Of a stretch of 64,000 nucleotides of DNA, positions 53,374-62,541 are shown piece by piece; positions within the stretch are counted from its first letter, which is position 1; every line of letters begins with the position of its first letter. A program made the position numbers and the translations under genes. The notes under the pieces are model-generated. The model searched no databases and was not told the DNA's origin. It worked only from the letters and a program-made list of their open reading frames with translations. The stretch is from Stieleria sp. JC731 (GTDB lineage: Bacteria > Planctomycetota > Planctomycetia > Pirellulales > Pirellulaceae). Location of the stretch: contig NZ_JAJKFQ010000001.1 in NCBI RefSeq assembly GCF_020966635.1, positions 1,488,001 to 1,552,000 on the forward strand, in the 5' to 3' direction.

Positions 53374-54099
53374 TCAACTCGAAATTGGGGTGTCAGCACC
53401 CGCTGTATGGACGGCGCTGAGTTCTTGCGACAACCCAGGTTGGTTGGGGATCACTGTCGGCTGAGTTGCTTGTTTGTCTGTAGAGCCAGCTGGCGGGCCC
53501 AACCAAGCTTCAAACAACGCATACAGTTGGCTCGGTTGATACTCAAACTCGGATGTCTTTCGGTATCCAATCACTTTGGCCGGATTGCCAACGGCGATGG
53601 CGAGCGGTGGGATCGATTTGGCTACGACTGCGAATGCTCCGACAACGGCTCCGCGACCCACTGTGACACCTGGCAAAATCGTTGCCCCGGTCGCAACCCA
53701 GGCATAGTCATCAATCGTGATCGACTGAGTGATCAACGGCCATTGCGGATCATGGACATCGTGTGATCCTGTAATCAGATTCGCGCCATCATTCACAACG
53801 ACCGAGTTGCCAATGTTCACCCGGTCAAGAAGCTGGATACTGACCCGACCAATCGCACAGTCATCACCGATGGACAGTTTGTTTAAGTTCCCAGAAACAG
53901 AAAGTTCTGAGATCGCAACTCGCTGGCCAAAGTGTTGACACTTTGGCGCGTACTTCCACTGACGATAGACCTGCGTTGTCAAGCCTTTGCCCAATCGCAA
54001 CCGTTTTCCCCAATACTTGACCCATTGGTAAGAGCCAAATTTGGGGCGGTGGCGATTAGTAACAAGGTACGCCAGCAGCCTCATTTTGCGTTTTTGCAT
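53374..54099 (-). CDS. Hexapeptide-repeat acyltransferase (WcaF/LacA-like)
   Basis: 241 residues. After a basic N-terminus, a left-handed beta-helix is visible in ISELSVSGNLNKLSIGDDCAIGRVSIQLLDRVNIGNSVVVNDGA. GSHDVHDPQWPLITQSITIDDYAWVATGATILPGVTVGRGAVVGA and VGNPAKVIGYRK are typical of maltose/galactoside-type O-acetyltransferases, with His in GSHDVHD as the likely catalytic base. A divergent tail of about 60 residues follows. It should acetylate a sugar in the repeat unit. Its start lies 44 bases inside the preceding glycosyltransferase gene. Confidence 0.85.
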   Translation of the reverse strand: MQKRKMRLLAYLVTNRHRPKFGSYQWVKYWGKRLRLGKGLTTQVYRQWKYAPKCQHFGQRVAISELSVSGNLNKLSIGDDCAIGRVSIQLLDRVNIGNSVVVNDGANLITGSHDVHDPQWPLITQSITIDDYAWVATGATILPGVTVGRGAVVGAFAVVAKSIPPLAIAVGNPAKVIGYRKTSEFEYQPSQLYALFEAWLGPPAGSTDKQATQPTVIPNQPGLSQELSAVHTAGADTPISS

Positions 54100-55180
54100 C
54101 CAGACATGTGCTGATAATCATTTCGGCATGTTCTTTCACGCCGTGGCTTAAGCTCCATTGGTGCAGACATTCAGAAGTCCGCCTTGCCGTGTGATCGAAT
54201 TGTCGCTGTGTTTTCGATAGGAGCGACTTCGAAAACATCGGCGGGTGTTCAATGCCGATAAGCTGCGCCAACTGTGCATTGACGCGCGGAGGTGAGATCA
54301 ATGGCACACCACATCGTGCAAATGCGGCAAGGATCCCGGACTTTTCAAGGTGGTCTGGGTAATAGTTGAAAAAGCCGACTCGTGCCGACAGCATCGTCGA
54401 AAGCACTTCATCACCAGAGAGATACCCTGGGCACTGAAGTTCAATCCCGGCGGTCTCGAGTGCTTTGGTATTCCAGTCGGCTTTGGTGCCGATATCGACA
54501 ATCGTCTTGATGCCATACTTCTGGCAGATGTCAGCAGTCAATTGGGCGCCAGTGCCTTTGGCAAACGCCCGTTTGAAATTCCGACTGCCAAACAGGATCG
54601 CGATCGGTTTACGTGACGCGTAAGGGGCAACGTCAATGGGTTCGCCGATGTTGCTGGGCACCGGCAAATAGCCGACGTGCTGATCGGTTTGCTGAACGTA
54701 TTCGGAAAGCCATGATGCACTTAAACGACGGTTGGTCAGCACATGGTCGCTGGACTTTGCCAGTGACTCGGCAACACGTCTTTGACGGCTGCTATGCCAA
54801 AACGTTCGACGCCATGGCCATGCGGTGGCGTACAACTCGTGAAAGAAAGTGACGATGGGAATCGATGCGAAACAGTCCGGTCGATCGTTCATCGCTGCGG
54901 CCAACCAATCGGGGGCACCGTCACGGCTGTAACCATACCCGCTGTAATGCAGGACAACTGCGGTGATGTCAGATTCGATGCCGGCCAATTGCTCTTTGAG
55001 GTGTCCCCAAAACTGGGCCGCGAAAAATTCCGTCGTTGTCGATCCATCGTACGCGTTGATGCGGATGATCTTGGTCTCATATTCTCGGTCCAGCAGTTGC
55101 ATTTGATCGCAAACTGCAGACGCGTAATCTGTGACACCACAGCCTTCGGCGCGTGAGTTGGGAACGAGATGAATGATCAT
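54056..55180 (-). CDS. Glycosyltransferase-like protein (GT-B fold)
   Basis: 374 residues from the start at 55180 (MIIHLVPNSRAEGCGVTDYAS). The N-terminal CGVTDYASAVCDQM is the glycine-containing loop of GT4-like enzymes that act on lipid-linked sugars. PIAILFGSRNFKRAFAKGTG, GIELQCPGYLSGDEVLSTMLSARVGFFNYYPDHLEKSGILAAFARCGVPLISP cover the C-terminal domain. The usual E-x7-E is degenerate (HLEKSGILAAFARCG). Earlier residues to 55210 (MLQNDGRGGP) are a possible extension. It is a likely but divergent transferase, and its role in the cluster is inferred from context. Confidence 0.75.
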   Translation of the reverse strand: MIIHLVPNSRAEGCGVTDYASAVCDQMQLLDREYETKIIRINAYDGSTTTEFFAAQFWGHLKEQLAGIESDITAVVLHYSGYGYSRDGAPDWLAAAMNDRPDCFASIPIVTFFHELYATAWPWRRTFWHSSRQRRVAESLAKSSDHVLTNRRLSASWLSEYVQQTDQHVGYLPVPSNIGEPIDVAPYASRKPIAILFGSRNFKRAFAKGTGAQLTADICQKYGIKTIVDIGTKADWNTKALETAGIELQCPGYLSGDEVLSTMLSARVGFFNYYPDHLEKSGILAAFARCGVPLISPPRVNAQLAQLIGIEHPPMFSKSLLSKTQRQFDHTARRTSECLHQWSLSHGVKEHAEMIISTCLDAKTQNEAAGVPCY

Positions 55181-55243
55181 TGGGCCTCCACGGCCATCAT
55201 TCTGTAACATGTCAGTCAGGGTGTTAGTTTGTATGAGGTATGG

Positions 55244-56434
55244 TCAAGCCGGAACGAAGTGTGGTTCCAAAGGCTTTGCGCCTCGTCGTCGATCCAAGGC
55301 GTCTTGGTAGATCCTTGCCGCGCGGTCCGCGACGCGATCCCAGTCGAAAGGAGACGCCGCTTCAAGACACGATTCGGATGCTTGTGAATAAAAAGTTGAG
55401 TCGTTTGCCAGTTGTTCAATCAGGTTTACCGAAGCGTTCGTGTCGCCCGGATTGACGAGCAAGTCTGCCGGAACAAAGTGTTCTGCGCCTGGCGATTTAA
55501 AGGCGATCGTCGGTAGTCCAGACATGATCATTTCCAAACAGCCAAACGGGAAGCCTTCGATATAGCTGGGGAAAATTCCAATCGCTTGCGCGGCTAATAG
55601 GTTGGGTAACTCGCCATTGTCGAATCGCATCACCACTTTGATTCGATTTTGGTGTTCGGGCAAAAAGTGACTACGTACCTGTTGTTCGGTTTGGAATAGG
55701 CCTTTCGCTCCCAGGATGGTTAGCTTGAAGTCCGGATCTCGGCTCCACAGCTGGCCCATGATCTTTGCCAGATCCAGGCATCCTTTGCGATAATCAAACG
55801 TTCCGACGAACACGATCGACTTCGTATCGGTCGTCGATGATTGCTTCGCTCTTGCTGAACGGAGGTTTATTGCACGGTCCGATTGGATACCGTTGGGAAT
55901 TACCTCGATAGCGGTTTTTCGAACCCCGTCGGCTCTTAACGCGTCGGCATCCCACTGCGTGAGAGCATGAACTAAGTCCACGTTTTGGCAAGTGATTCGC
56001 TGTCCCACCCGGCAATCTTCTTTAGACCATAATGATCGGGGTCTGATTACCTGTTTCGCCTTTTGTGCGATACGTCTTGCCAAGCTGAATTGCGGTTGCG
56101 GAACAGAAATCAGAGTGTGATAGACCCCCACCATCGCGGGTCGAGCAACCAGCAACATACCCTCCGGCATCGATTGGCGTGGGAAAGGCAACGTGTCTGC
56201 CTCCACCAACGCGATGTCGAGCTCGGATTCATTGTTGCAAAGGAACCGCCTTAGTTTCTGCTGATATTCGATGTAGGCTTCGCGACTGGTGGTCGGTTCG
56301 GCACCGATGTCTTCGGCACCAAAAACTTCAGTCTGCCATCCTTGACGTTCGAGTGCCTCGGCGAATTCGACCCGATTCTTGGACGCACCCAAGGCACGAG
56401 AAACGCGTATCGGTGTGAACAATCCGATTCTCAA
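55244..56434 (-). CDS. Glycosyltransferase, GT4 family
   Basis: 396 residues. The start is a TTG at 56434 that overlaps the stop of the preceding gene (TTGA). GT-B motifs: MRIGLFTPIRVSRALGASKNRVEFAEALERQG at the N-terminus, where the Gly-Ala-Ser loop binds the acceptor; TKSIVFVGTFDYRKGCLDL; KLTILGAKGLFQTEQQVR; and NLLAAQAIGIFPSYIEGFPFGCLEMIMSGLPTIAFKS with the E-x7-E motif. Followed by AEHFVPADLLVNPGDT. A standard retaining cytoplasmic transferase of unknown sugar specificity. Confidence 0.9.
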   Translation of the reverse strand: MRIGLFTPIRVSRALGASKNRVEFAEALERQGWQTEVFGAEDIGAEPTTSREAYIEYQQKLRRFLCNNESELDIALVEADTLPFPRQSMPEGMLLVARPAMVGVYHTLISVPQPQFSLARRIAQKAKQVIRPRSLWSKEDCRVGQRITCQNVDLVHALTQWDADALRADGVRKTAIEVIPNGIQSDRAINLRSARAKQSSTTDTKSIVFVGTFDYRKGCLDLAKIMGQLWSRDPDFKLTILGAKGLFQTEQQVRSHFLPEHQNRIKVVMRFDNGELPNLLAAQAIGIFPSYIEGFPFGCLEMIMSGLPTIAFKSPGAEHFVPADLLVNPGDTNASVNLIEQLANDSTFYSQASESCLEAASPFDWDRVADRAARIYQDALDRRRGAKPLEPHFVPA

Positions 56435-57582
56435 TTCCTTTCTCCAAGGGCTTGGAACTCTTGATTGAGGCGAATGCCAACTTGTTCGCTGCTATAGGCA
56501 TTCATTGCCGAGGTTGCATTTCCAGACATGTTCAAAAAGCGTTGCTCATCATCAATCAACTGTTCGATGGCGGACGCATAGCATGACACCGTATGCGAAT
56601 CGACGAGCACTGCTTCGTCCGGGTTGCTAAGGAACTCTTTCGGGCCGCCGGAACGATGTGCGACCGGCACACAGCCAGCACACATGGATTCTAAAATTGC
56701 ACGTCCGTATGGCTCGTCATGCGATGTCGACAGGTGGATGTCGCATTCTTCGTGCAGTTTCCAAACCTGTTGATTTGGGATCGCACCAAGAACCTGAATT
56801 GACGATGTCAGATCAAGCTGCTGAATCATCGATTCAATCTGTTGACGAAGTTTGCCTTCACCGGCCATCGTCAGATGAACATCGTGCCCACGATCGACCA
56901 ATTGTTTGATGATCTGCACTGCCTTCATCGGATATTTCTCTGGGCTCAGTCTTCCGACCCAAGAAAGCCTCCACGTCGGTTTGGCACATCGGACGACCGC
57001 ACGAATATCGGCGGGCCGTTGTATGATGACGGGAATAGTAATCACCCGTCCGCTAATGTCGGCTCGCTGACGAAACGATTCGGTCAGCTTTAAACTGGTC
57101 GAAAGGATCAGGTCAGCTTTCTGCAGCGTCTGTTGCCAACCTCGAGCACCAAGACGTGACGCAAGATGGCTGGGACGATAGGGGATGCGTGACGCCTTCT
57201 TTTCACTTGGCCAGCTTAAGAAAATAGGGCCGACCACAAGTGGCAATCCGTTGGTCGTTGGACAGACCGGGCAAAGTGATTCAAAGGGATTCCCTCGCCA
57301 AACGATGTCGTACTGCGCCCCTGCACGCACCGCGTCACGAAATCGTTGGTTGATTCGCTTGCCAAAGTCAAACCGGTGCAAACTTTTAAGCGGAAAGCTG
57401 CTTTTGAATGTTTCGATGGAAGCCCCGACCAACTGCTTCTTCAGTGCGACGTTGGCGCTGTAACCATCAAACTGATACCCGTGGGCAATCAAAGATTGCA
57501 GGTAGTCATAGAAGATCAGCCCTTCACCATGGGGAAGGTGGTCAGTGAAGCACTCGGTGGCGCTATGGACGAACACTTTCAT
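56431..57582 (-). CDS. Glycosyltransferase, GT4 family
   Basis: 383 residues. The start overlaps the sulfotransferase stop as ATGA, so translation is likely coupled. It has DHLPHGEGLIFYDYLQSLIAHGYQFDGYS at the N-terminus and a C-terminal GT4 domain with WRLSWVGRLSPEKYPMKAVQI, VHLTMAGEGKLRQQIE, SSIQVLGAIPNQQVWKLHEE and HLSTSHDEPYGRAILESMCAGCVPVAHRSGGPKEFL, including the E-x7-E motif. These features are typical of retaining transferases in polysaccharide clusters. The sugar is unknown. Confidence 0.9.
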   Translation of the reverse strand: MKVFVHSATECFTDHLPHGEGLIFYDYLQSLIAHGYQFDGYSANVALKKQLVGASIETFKSSFPLKSLHRFDFGKRINQRFRDAVRAGAQYDIVWRGNPFESLCPVCPTTNGLPLVVGPIFLSWPSEKKASRIPYRPSHLASRLGARGWQQTLQKADLILSTSLKLTESFRQRADISGRVITIPVIIQRPADIRAVVRCAKPTWRLSWVGRLSPEKYPMKAVQIIKQLVDRGHDVHLTMAGEGKLRQQIESMIQQLDLTSSIQVLGAIPNQQVWKLHEECDIHLSTSHDEPYGRAILESMCAGCVPVAHRSGGPKEFLSNPDEAVLVDSHTVSCYASAIEQLIDDEQRFLNMSGNATSAMNAYSSEQVGIRLNQEFQALGERN

Positions 57583-58229
57583 GCTTTGCCCTTCGCGTTG
57601 GATGATGGAAAAGGATCAGCAGGGACTTCCAACCCTAGGAACGGCGCGATCTTTTCAAACGAAAGTTCGCCTTTCGAAATATCCAGCACCAGCAACTTGT
57701 CTGGCCGATCAGAAAAATGATCGCGAACTTGGTTTTCGTGACGGTTCCACGCTTTGGCTAGCTTCGGTTCGTCGTAGTTGGTGCAACCGTAGATCGAATA
57801 GTGAAGCTCGTCAGCCAGTTCACCGACCGCCCAGCCTTTTTCGTAGCGACCTTTATCCAGCAACCATTCCATGCTGCTTAGCCAGTCGGTCATCGGACGG
57901 GTCGTATGAATGAACTTCGCGTCTGGGAACTGCCGGTCAAAGCTCTGGTAGTAAAGCGGCACTGGCAGATCCGAAAACGCATCGTTTTTCTTTAGGATCT
58001 CGCTCGGATCATGACAACGCATCGCTTTAAGTTCTCGATGCAGTTGCCAACGTTGAATCAGCCCTCGATTCAGCTTGGGTTGAAATCGCTCGATGCCGAT
58101 CTTTTCCGGTTGTCCAAAAATGGCGAATGGAAAATGGCAAGCGCGAAGACCCAGGTATCGGAAGCCTTCGTAAATCGACGTCGTTCCGGTTCGAGACAGT
58201 CCGGTGCAAAAGATTTTCATATTGGTCAT
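57579..58229 (-). CDS. Sulfotransferase family protein
   Basis: 216 residues. The N-terminal IFCTGLSRTGTTSIYEGFRYLG carries the 5'-phosphosulfate-binding loop (Gly10-Leu-Ser-Arg-Thr-Gly-Thr-Thr-Ser18) of PAPS-dependent sulfotransferases, in the form seen in the Sulfotransfer_4-type group. PDAKFIHTTRPMTDWLSSMEWLL follows, matching the 3'-phosphate loop (Arg and Ser), and LLVLDISKGELSFEKIAPFLGL is the typical C-terminal part. It is embedded between glycosyltransferase genes, 10 bases after the GT8 gene and overlapping the next by 4. I infer that it sulfates a sugar of the polymer or its precursor. Sulfated surface polymers fit a marine lifestyle, but no sulfate-activation gene is in the window. 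Confidence 0.8.
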   Translation of the reverse strand: MTNMKIFCTGLSRTGTTSIYEGFRYLGLRACHFPFAIFGQPEKIGIERFQPKLNRGLIQRWQLHRELKAMRCHDPSEILKKNDAFSDLPVPLYYQSFDRQFPDAKFIHTTRPMTDWLSSMEWLLDKGRYEKGWAVGELADELHYSIYGCTNYDEPKLAKAWNRHENQVRDHFSDRPDKLLVLDISKGELSFEKIAPFLGLEVPADPFPSSNAKGKA

Positions 58230-58239
58230 CGTCGTTGGG

Positions 58240-59265
58240 TTAGATCGAACGGAACATGGCTGAAACGCGGCGATTGGCAGCAGCTTCTTTCAACAACGAA
58301 TGGGCTTGATGGATGTGTTCATTTCCAAGACGTCGTGCACTTCCAATGTCTCCGATTCGAAGAGCCGCCTTGGTTTGAAGACGTACCCCCTTTATCCAGT
58401 TGACCATGCAAGCGGTCCAAACCGGCCTGGATTGGCGAACTCGCTCGGCGGCAGCGACATCACCTTCAAGGCTGGCGCGTATCGCATGAAAGAATCGGTG
58501 CGAAAGCGACTGTTGATGCGAAAGCCATGGTTTGGCTTTCGCCATGTAGTGAAGATTGACCCCTTCGCTTACCAGCTGTTCCAATGTCGCGACCGACGGT
58601 TCGTGTCCCGGCTTGATTTGATAGTTGGAGTTCTCTGACAAGTACTTGCATTTGCCCGCGAAAACGACGTTCAACGCCGATTGATCCCAGTACAGACAGC
58701 GTTTGGGATGACCCGTGAGGATTTCGGACGCACGAACGAAAAGTTCTTCGTTGCGGATCCGATTCAGGTCCATGAAGATCACACCGCAATTGAAATACCG
58801 GTGGGCGAGGACTTCGGGGAATTCATCGGCGAACAATCGTGAATCTAGGTCGCCCTCGTATCCCCATTCTTTGACAACACCGACAATCGCATCGCCGAGT
58901 TCTAACGATTGGAACTCAGCAACGTTGCGAGTCATGACGACGTCGGTATCAACGTATAGAACTTTGTCGGCGTCAAGGATTCGTGGGATTAACAGCCTCG
59001 CATATGTCATTTTGGAGTCAAAGTAAAACTCCGGGAAACCGTCAAAGTGCGAGACATCCAGTTCGTGGTCGGTTAGGGTGAATCGCCCACGAATTTGTCC
59101 CAGTTGCTTCCGAAGTTCTGCCAGTTCGTCTGATGCGATTCCGTCATGCAGTAAGTGGAAATCAATATCCACATCCGGACTGAATTTGAGGATTGAACCC
59201 CACGTGACAAATAGACCGGGAAGGTATCGCGAGTCACTGGCGGAAACGACTGTTAGGTTAGTCAT
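58240..59265 (-). CDS. Glycosyltransferase, GT8 family
   Basis: 341 residues, GT-A fold. The N-terminus TVVSASDSRYLPGLFVTWGS is followed by MTYARLLIPRILDADKVLYVDTDVVM with the metal-binding DxD (Asp106, Asp108), then YFNCGVIFMDLNRIR and CLYWDQSALNVVFAGK, the conserved GT8 elements. HYMAKAKPWL supplies the late His/Lys motif. It is like LgtC/RfaI-type galactosyl- or glucosyltransferases, which retain configuration and use UDP-sugars. The C-terminal 80 residues are basic and amphipathic, possibly for membrane contact. The start is the ATG at 59265; the next gene follows by 10 bases. Confidence 0.92.
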   Translation of the reverse strand: MTNLTVVSASDSRYLPGLFVTWGSILKFSPDVDIDFHLLHDGIASDELAELRKQLGQIRGRFTLTDHELDVSHFDGFPEFYFDSKMTYARLLIPRILDADKVLYVDTDVVMTRNVAEFQSLELGDAIVGVVKEWGYEGDLDSRLFADEFPEVLAHRYFNCGVIFMDLNRIRNEELFVRASEILTGHPKRCLYWDQSALNVVFAGKCKYLSENSNYQIKPGHEPSVATLEQLVSEGVNLHYMAKAKPWLSHQQSLSHRFFHAIRASLEGDVAAAERVRQSRPVWTACMVNWIKGVRLQTKAALRIGDIGSARRLGNEHIHQAHSLLKEAAANRRVSAMFRSI

Positions 59266-59375
59266 GCTTTATTATTGACAGAGTGACTTTGTGAGGGCGA
59301 CTTCGTGAAGGCTGCTGTTGTTGTTAGAGCTCGCAATGCGTCCCGGTCCCCGGTTCGGTTTTGCGACTTGGCTGG

Positions 59376-60764
59376 TCATTGGTCGTTCGATCCGACTGCT
59401 TTTTCGGCGCGGTAGTGCACAAAGAAATTAACCGTGTGAATTAACGGTCCGAAAACATTGCCGATAAGCGAAGCACACAAAGCGCTATAAACAGTTGTCG
59501 GCGGAAATAAGGCATATCCGGCGGTCACGATCGTCAGGTTCAGTGGCATGAAGATCCAAGGGTTCATCACAAACCCTCTCGCCGAATTGAGCGATTGGAT
59601 ACCGAAACGGATCAACGTGATCGCACAGATAATCGCCATCAGGATCAGTTCGTGATTCAAACCTGCATACTGATCCCCCAACAACCAAAGCAATTGATCA
59701 GGTAGCAACCCGACGGCGACAACGATCCCAGCGCCACAGATCCAAAGCAACGTTTGGACTTGAAAGAAACGCGTGAGGATGACCGGCGATTCGATCGGCA
59801 ATCGCGAAAACCTTGGCACGATCAGGATGTTGAAAACTGATTGAAAGACCGCGATCAGTAACGCAAGACGTCCCAAAGCGCCGATCTGAGCAACTGCATC
59901 TGTTGAGCCGAAGAACGAGATTAGCCAGATGTTGATTTGACCCAAGAATGAAATGTAGATCGCGCCAGGAAAGGAACGTTTGACAATCCGCATGATGTTC
60001 GAGCGGACGGTCGGGTCTTCTGTCTGGTGAAAGTCTGCATAACGCAGCGAAAGCTGTCTGTATCGCCAGTTGCAAAATAGCTGCGAAATCCCAGTGGCAA
60101 GGATCGCCAGGAATCCAAACGGAGCTGTAATCAAGAACCCCGCTGTCATGACCATTCGCAATAAACCGGTGCCGATCAGCGAATTCTGAAGCGGCTTGAT
60201 GCTCTGATGAAGCTTCGGCGCGACCTCAAAAATCTTGGTCGAAAGACTGACCAGGAACGTCGGAATGATGACCGCGATCATCGTCGCCGTCATTGTCCAC
60301 GATGCACCGTGTTTTTGAAAAAGCAGAATCAGGATTGGCGCCGAAACCAAGATGCACGCCGCAGCAAACTTGCGACGAAGGTTCATTCCGGTTGCTAAGA
60401 CGACACCCAAACGAGTGCGGTCTCGCCAAACCTTTCCACCTTGTGATACCACGCCAGTGGTGACGCCCGAATCGGCGATACAGCCCATGGTCGAAAGCAT
60501 CGTATTGGCCAATGTGTATAGCGCGTACTGTTCGATCGACAGCAGGCGGATGACCATAATGCCGCAGCAAAAGGCAATCGCTTGGACGGCCAGTTGCCCT
60601 GAAATCGTCACCGACAGCAACCGTCCCCAGTCTGATATCCGTGCGGCGTAGGGGGACGCTTGGATGCGTGTCAGCATGAACGAAATGTGAATCCGAGAAT
60701 CGAGAGTGAGTTGTGTGGCTGGATCATGAAGCCACCGCGGCGAAACGGTCGCAATCACTTTCAA
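59376..60764 (-). CDS. Polysaccharide flippase (Wzx-like, MATE/MVF superfamily)
   Basis: 462 residues with about twelve membrane segments, for example LSVTISGQLAVQAIAFCCGIMVIRLL, FAAACILVSAPILILLFQ, AVIIPTFLVSLSTKIF and FGFLAILATGISQLFCNW. This is the arrangement of Wzx proteins that flip lipid-linked repeat units to the periplasmic face. The start at 60764 is a TTG, supported by AGGAAGG seven bases upstream. An ATG at 60677 (MLTRIQASPYAARISDWGR) is an alternative that better matches the usual N-terminus. The gene follows the initiating transferase by 12 bases. Confidence 0.87.
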   Translation of the reverse strand: MKVIATVSPRWLHDPATQLTLDSRIHISFMLTRIQASPYAARISDWGRLLSVTISGQLAVQAIAFCCGIMVIRLLSIEQYALYTLANTMLSTMGCIADSGVTTGVVSQGGKVWRDRTRLGVVLATGMNLRRKFAAACILVSAPILILLFQKHGASWTMTATMIAVIIPTFLVSLSTKIFEVAPKLHQSIKPLQNSLIGTGLLRMVMTAGFLITAPFGFLAILATGISQLFCNWRYRQLSLRYADFHQTEDPTVRSNIMRIVKRSFPGAIYISFLGQINIWLISFFGSTDAVAQIGALGRLALLIAVFQSVFNILIVPRFSRLPIESPVILTRFFQVQTLLWICGAGIVVAVGLLPDQLLWLLGDQYAGLNHELILMAIICAITLIRFGIQSLNSARGFVMNPWIFMPLNLTIVTAGYALFPPTTVYSALCASLIGNVFGPLIHTVNFFVHYRAEKAVGSNDQ

Positions 60765-60776
60765 GCGGGTGCCTTC

Positions 60777-62426
60777 CTAGCAGGCGCCTTCGCGGAACAG
60801 TGCGGTTTTTACCGTCCGCCACAGGATGAACAGGTCCATCTCGATCGACCAGTTATGCAGATAGAATCGATCCAGGAACACCCTTTGTTTGTAGCTCGTT
60901 TCGTTTCGTCCTGAGACTTGCCATAGCCCGGTGATTCCGGGACGAACCATCTGGTAGAGGGCGAAGACTTCTGGGTGATCTTGGATGTACTCCCGGTCGT
61001 AGTCTTTGCCATCGATGATGGGCCGCGGTCCGACCAAACTCATCTCACCATAGAGAACGTTTAGCAATTGAGGGATTTCGTCGAGGCTGGTCTTGCGAAG
61101 GAAGCAACCGAGCTTGGTGACGCGAGGGTCGTTTTTAAGCTTGTGCGTTGATTGCCACTCTTTTTTCGCATCGGGGTTGTTTTGCAAATAAGCTTGCAGC
61201 TTTTTGTCAGCCTCGCAAACCATGCTGCGAAACTTAATTGCCCTGAAGGGATGGCTAAATCGACCGACCCGGTGTTGGTAATAGAAGACCGGTCCGGGAT
61301 CAAAAATTTTGATGGCCAATCCGATCGCCAGCATCAACGGAAACCAAAATGGCATTGTCAGGACGACGAGCGTCAAGTCCATGATGCGTTTGGTTAACAG
61401 CATATGCGGGTGCGTCAGCACAGTTCGACAGTGAAGTTCGATGTTGTTTTCGACTTGGCAAAGCCTTGCCGTTTCTGTGGGGTGGCCCGCAGAATTCAAT
61501 GGCATCACGACATGCGGCACCCCTTGGAACGAATGAAAGTCGTACCATTGGTCACTGCCTGGGTCTGCGATCGCCAAACGGCAGGCACCGGCACGATTCA
61601 TGATCGCTTCAAGGTCCGATAAAGGGCCTAACCATTGGCTCGTCGATCGCTTCATCGTGCCGGCGATCCGAGTCGCCCCGGTGTGCGGGACTGACTTCTT
61701 TGTCACATCGTTTTTGGCGTCAAAATGCGGGCCAGAGACCGGTTTTGCGTTTTCACTCGCTTCGGCATGCCAGTAGCGATCGGGATCAAAAACGATTCCG
61801 GCTGCACGTAATCCATGCTGACGAGAACTGTTCAGTCGTGTTAGGGTTTGGCGGCATTCGGGACCATTGCCAAGAATCACAACAGGTTGTGTCCACCAGT
61901 CAAAACGCGCCAAGATCTTTCTTGCCAGCGGGCGAGCCGAAGCGAGAGTCAGGAAAAGCGTGATCGTGAAAACAGCCCAAGTCATCACTGGACCGATCAC
62001 CCAATCATGCTTGGTCATCAACGCGAAGCCGACTACCACGGACAGTAACATCGATGTCCGCAGTATGCTGCGAAACTCGGTCGCGTAACTTTGACCGCAA
62101 GCGGGATAGAGTCCATTGAGGTGCTGCATCCATAAAGTCAGTGCGGTCACGCTCGTGGCGAAGACGGCCGAAGTCTCGAAGCTCGTCCAGATACCTAGCG
62201 CCGTCGATATCGCCAGTGCGGTGATGACACACAACGCGTCAACAATCACGAGCGGTGCTGATGTGCGGACGTCTTGCCAAGCTTGTCTGCGACCCATTTC
62301 CATGATCGCGAACATACTCAGTGGCGTCATTGCCCTGGGGCGTCCCTGGGATGCCATCTCGGCATGATCCAGTGTGACATTTGGGTCACCTTGACGAACC
62401 GCGCGTTGGTCTAGCGTGGTAGTCAT
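60777..62426 (-). CDS. Initiating undecaprenyl-phosphate phosphoglycosyltransferase (WbaP/WcaJ type)
   Basis: 549 residues. Four hydrophobic segments in the first 170 residues are followed by a Rossmann-like region (QPVVILGNGPECRQTLTRLNSS) and the bacterial sugar transferase domain: KRIMDLTLVVLTMPFWFPLM (membrane hairpin), DPGPVFYYQHRVGRFSHPFRAIKFRSM, LRKTSLDEIPQLLNVLYGEMSLVGPRP with the catalytic Asp-Glu, and RPGITGLWQVSGRNE. It transfers a sugar-1-phosphate to undecaprenyl phosphate, starting each repeat unit. The ATG at 62426 has a good Shine-Dalgarno site (AAGGAAGG) seven bases upstream. The middle domain has an unusual insert between about residues 215 and 300. The gene lies 115 bases after the tyrosine kinase. 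Confidence 0.93.
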   Translation of the reverse strand: MTTTLDQRAVRQGDPNVTLDHAEMASQGRPRAMTPLSMFAIMEMGRRQAWQDVRTSAPLVIVDALCVITALAISTALGIWTSFETSAVFATSVTALTLWMQHLNGLYPACGQSYATEFRSILRTSMLLSVVVGFALMTKHDWVIGPVMTWAVFTITLFLTLASARPLARKILARFDWWTQPVVILGNGPECRQTLTRLNSSRQHGLRAAGIVFDPDRYWHAEASENAKPVSGPHFDAKNDVTKKSVPHTGATRIAGTMKRSTSQWLGPLSDLEAIMNRAGACRLAIADPGSDQWYDFHSFQGVPHVVMPLNSAGHPTETARLCQVENNIELHCRTVLTHPHMLLTKRIMDLTLVVLTMPFWFPLMLAIGLAIKIFDPGPVFYYQHRVGRFSHPFRAIKFRSMVCEADKKLQAYLQNNPDAKKEWQSTHKLKNDPRVTKLGCFLRKTSLDEIPQLLNVLYGEMSLVGPRPIIDGKDYDREYIQDHPEVFALYQMVRPGITGLWQVSGRNETSYKQRVFLDRFYLHNWSIEMDLFILWRTVKTALFREGAC

Positions 62427-62541
62427 TGATGTGCCTTCCTTGAGATCCGAGAGTTTGAGTTTCGAGGGGTTGATTTAACAGCACAATCGAAATTTGAAAG
62501 CAGCACCCGTCGCGGGAACGCCTTTCGATTTAGTGTTGGAT